The notes beneath the pieces were generated by a model. That model did no database searches and had not been told where the DNA came from. It saw nothing but the letters and a program-made list of their open reading frames with translations. DNA of 6,216 bases from UMGS1519 sp963621885 (GTDB taxonomy: Bacteria; Actinomycetota; Coriobacteriia; Coriobacteriales; Eggerthellaceae), in contig CAVFFT010000088.1 in NCBI GenBank assembly GCA_963621885.1, forward strand, positions 1-6,216, in the 5' to 3' direction. Shown piece after piece: positions 6,111-6,216 of this stretch; position 1 is the stretch's first letter, and each line of letters opens with the position of its first letter. Both the position numbers and the translations under genes were made by a program.

Positions 6111-6216
6111 TAGCATTTTCAGCATCGCGTTTCAAACATAAGGAACAGAATGAACTACTGGCAAGGCTGGCTAAGCTTCAGTGACTGGTTCTTATGCGGG
6201 AGACAGGGTAAGAATA

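Noticed and set aside
6150..6216. Plus-strand ATG with AAGGAAC upstream, open to the right edge (22 codons, MNYWQGWLSF...)
   Set aside because: Too short to judge, no recognised family, and it lies opposite the possible minus-strand RNA; it could be a real gene start cut by the window.
1..6216. CRISPR array or tRNA genes
   Set aside because: No regularly spaced repeats and no cloverleaf-like sequence were seen on either strand.

Overview
The window centres on a compact three-gene plus-strand operon (about 540-5562) that I read as a toxin-antitoxin type, DNA-ADP-ribosylation defence module. Gene 1 encodes a DarT1-like DNA ADP-ribosyltransferase domain fused to a large RecQ-like SF2 helicase. 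Gene 2 is a small, repeat-containing coiled-coil protein. Gene 3 resembles the DarT1-associated NADAR antitoxin family, whose members remove ADP-ribose from guanosine in DNA. A fused toxin-helicase with a NADAR enzyme and an extra coiled-coil partner is not an architecture I know as a described system. It is the most interesting content here.

Layout. Positions 1-512 hold no convincing gene, only palindromic AT-rich and GC-rich sites and weak open frames. A perfect TATAAT lies at 524-529, just before the best start of gene 1 (ATG 540). Gene 1 runs 540-4263, but its first ~50 codons are in a different frame from the rest. The break falls on a run of eight G (662-669), so in this assembly the toxin domain is split. 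This could be phase variation, an inactivating mutation or a sequencing error. Gene 2 (4245-4727) overlaps gene 1 by 19 bases, and gene 3 (4729-5562) follows immediately. From about 5657 to 5967 there is a more GC-rich remnant of the 3' end of an IS256-family element (transposase C-terminus plus a probable terminal inverted repeat). At the right edge (6045-6103) two strong hairpins and a T8 tract, read on the minus strand, form an intrinsic terminator and possibly the 3' end of a structured RNA.

How the genes may work together (inference). The helicase would load on or unwind phage or damaged DNA and expose single strands. The DarT1 domain would ADP-ribosylate bases there and block replication. 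The NADAR protein would erase modification from host DNA, keeping the toxin tolerable until infection upsets the balance. The coiled-coil protein may bridge or sense.

Organism. Mid-range GC genes beside a GC-rich IS256 remnant, with possible leaderless initiation, would suit an actinobacterium such as a Coriobacteriia gut species. This is a guess from composition and transposase style only, with no marker gene in the window. The setting looks like an accessory, horizontally acquired island.
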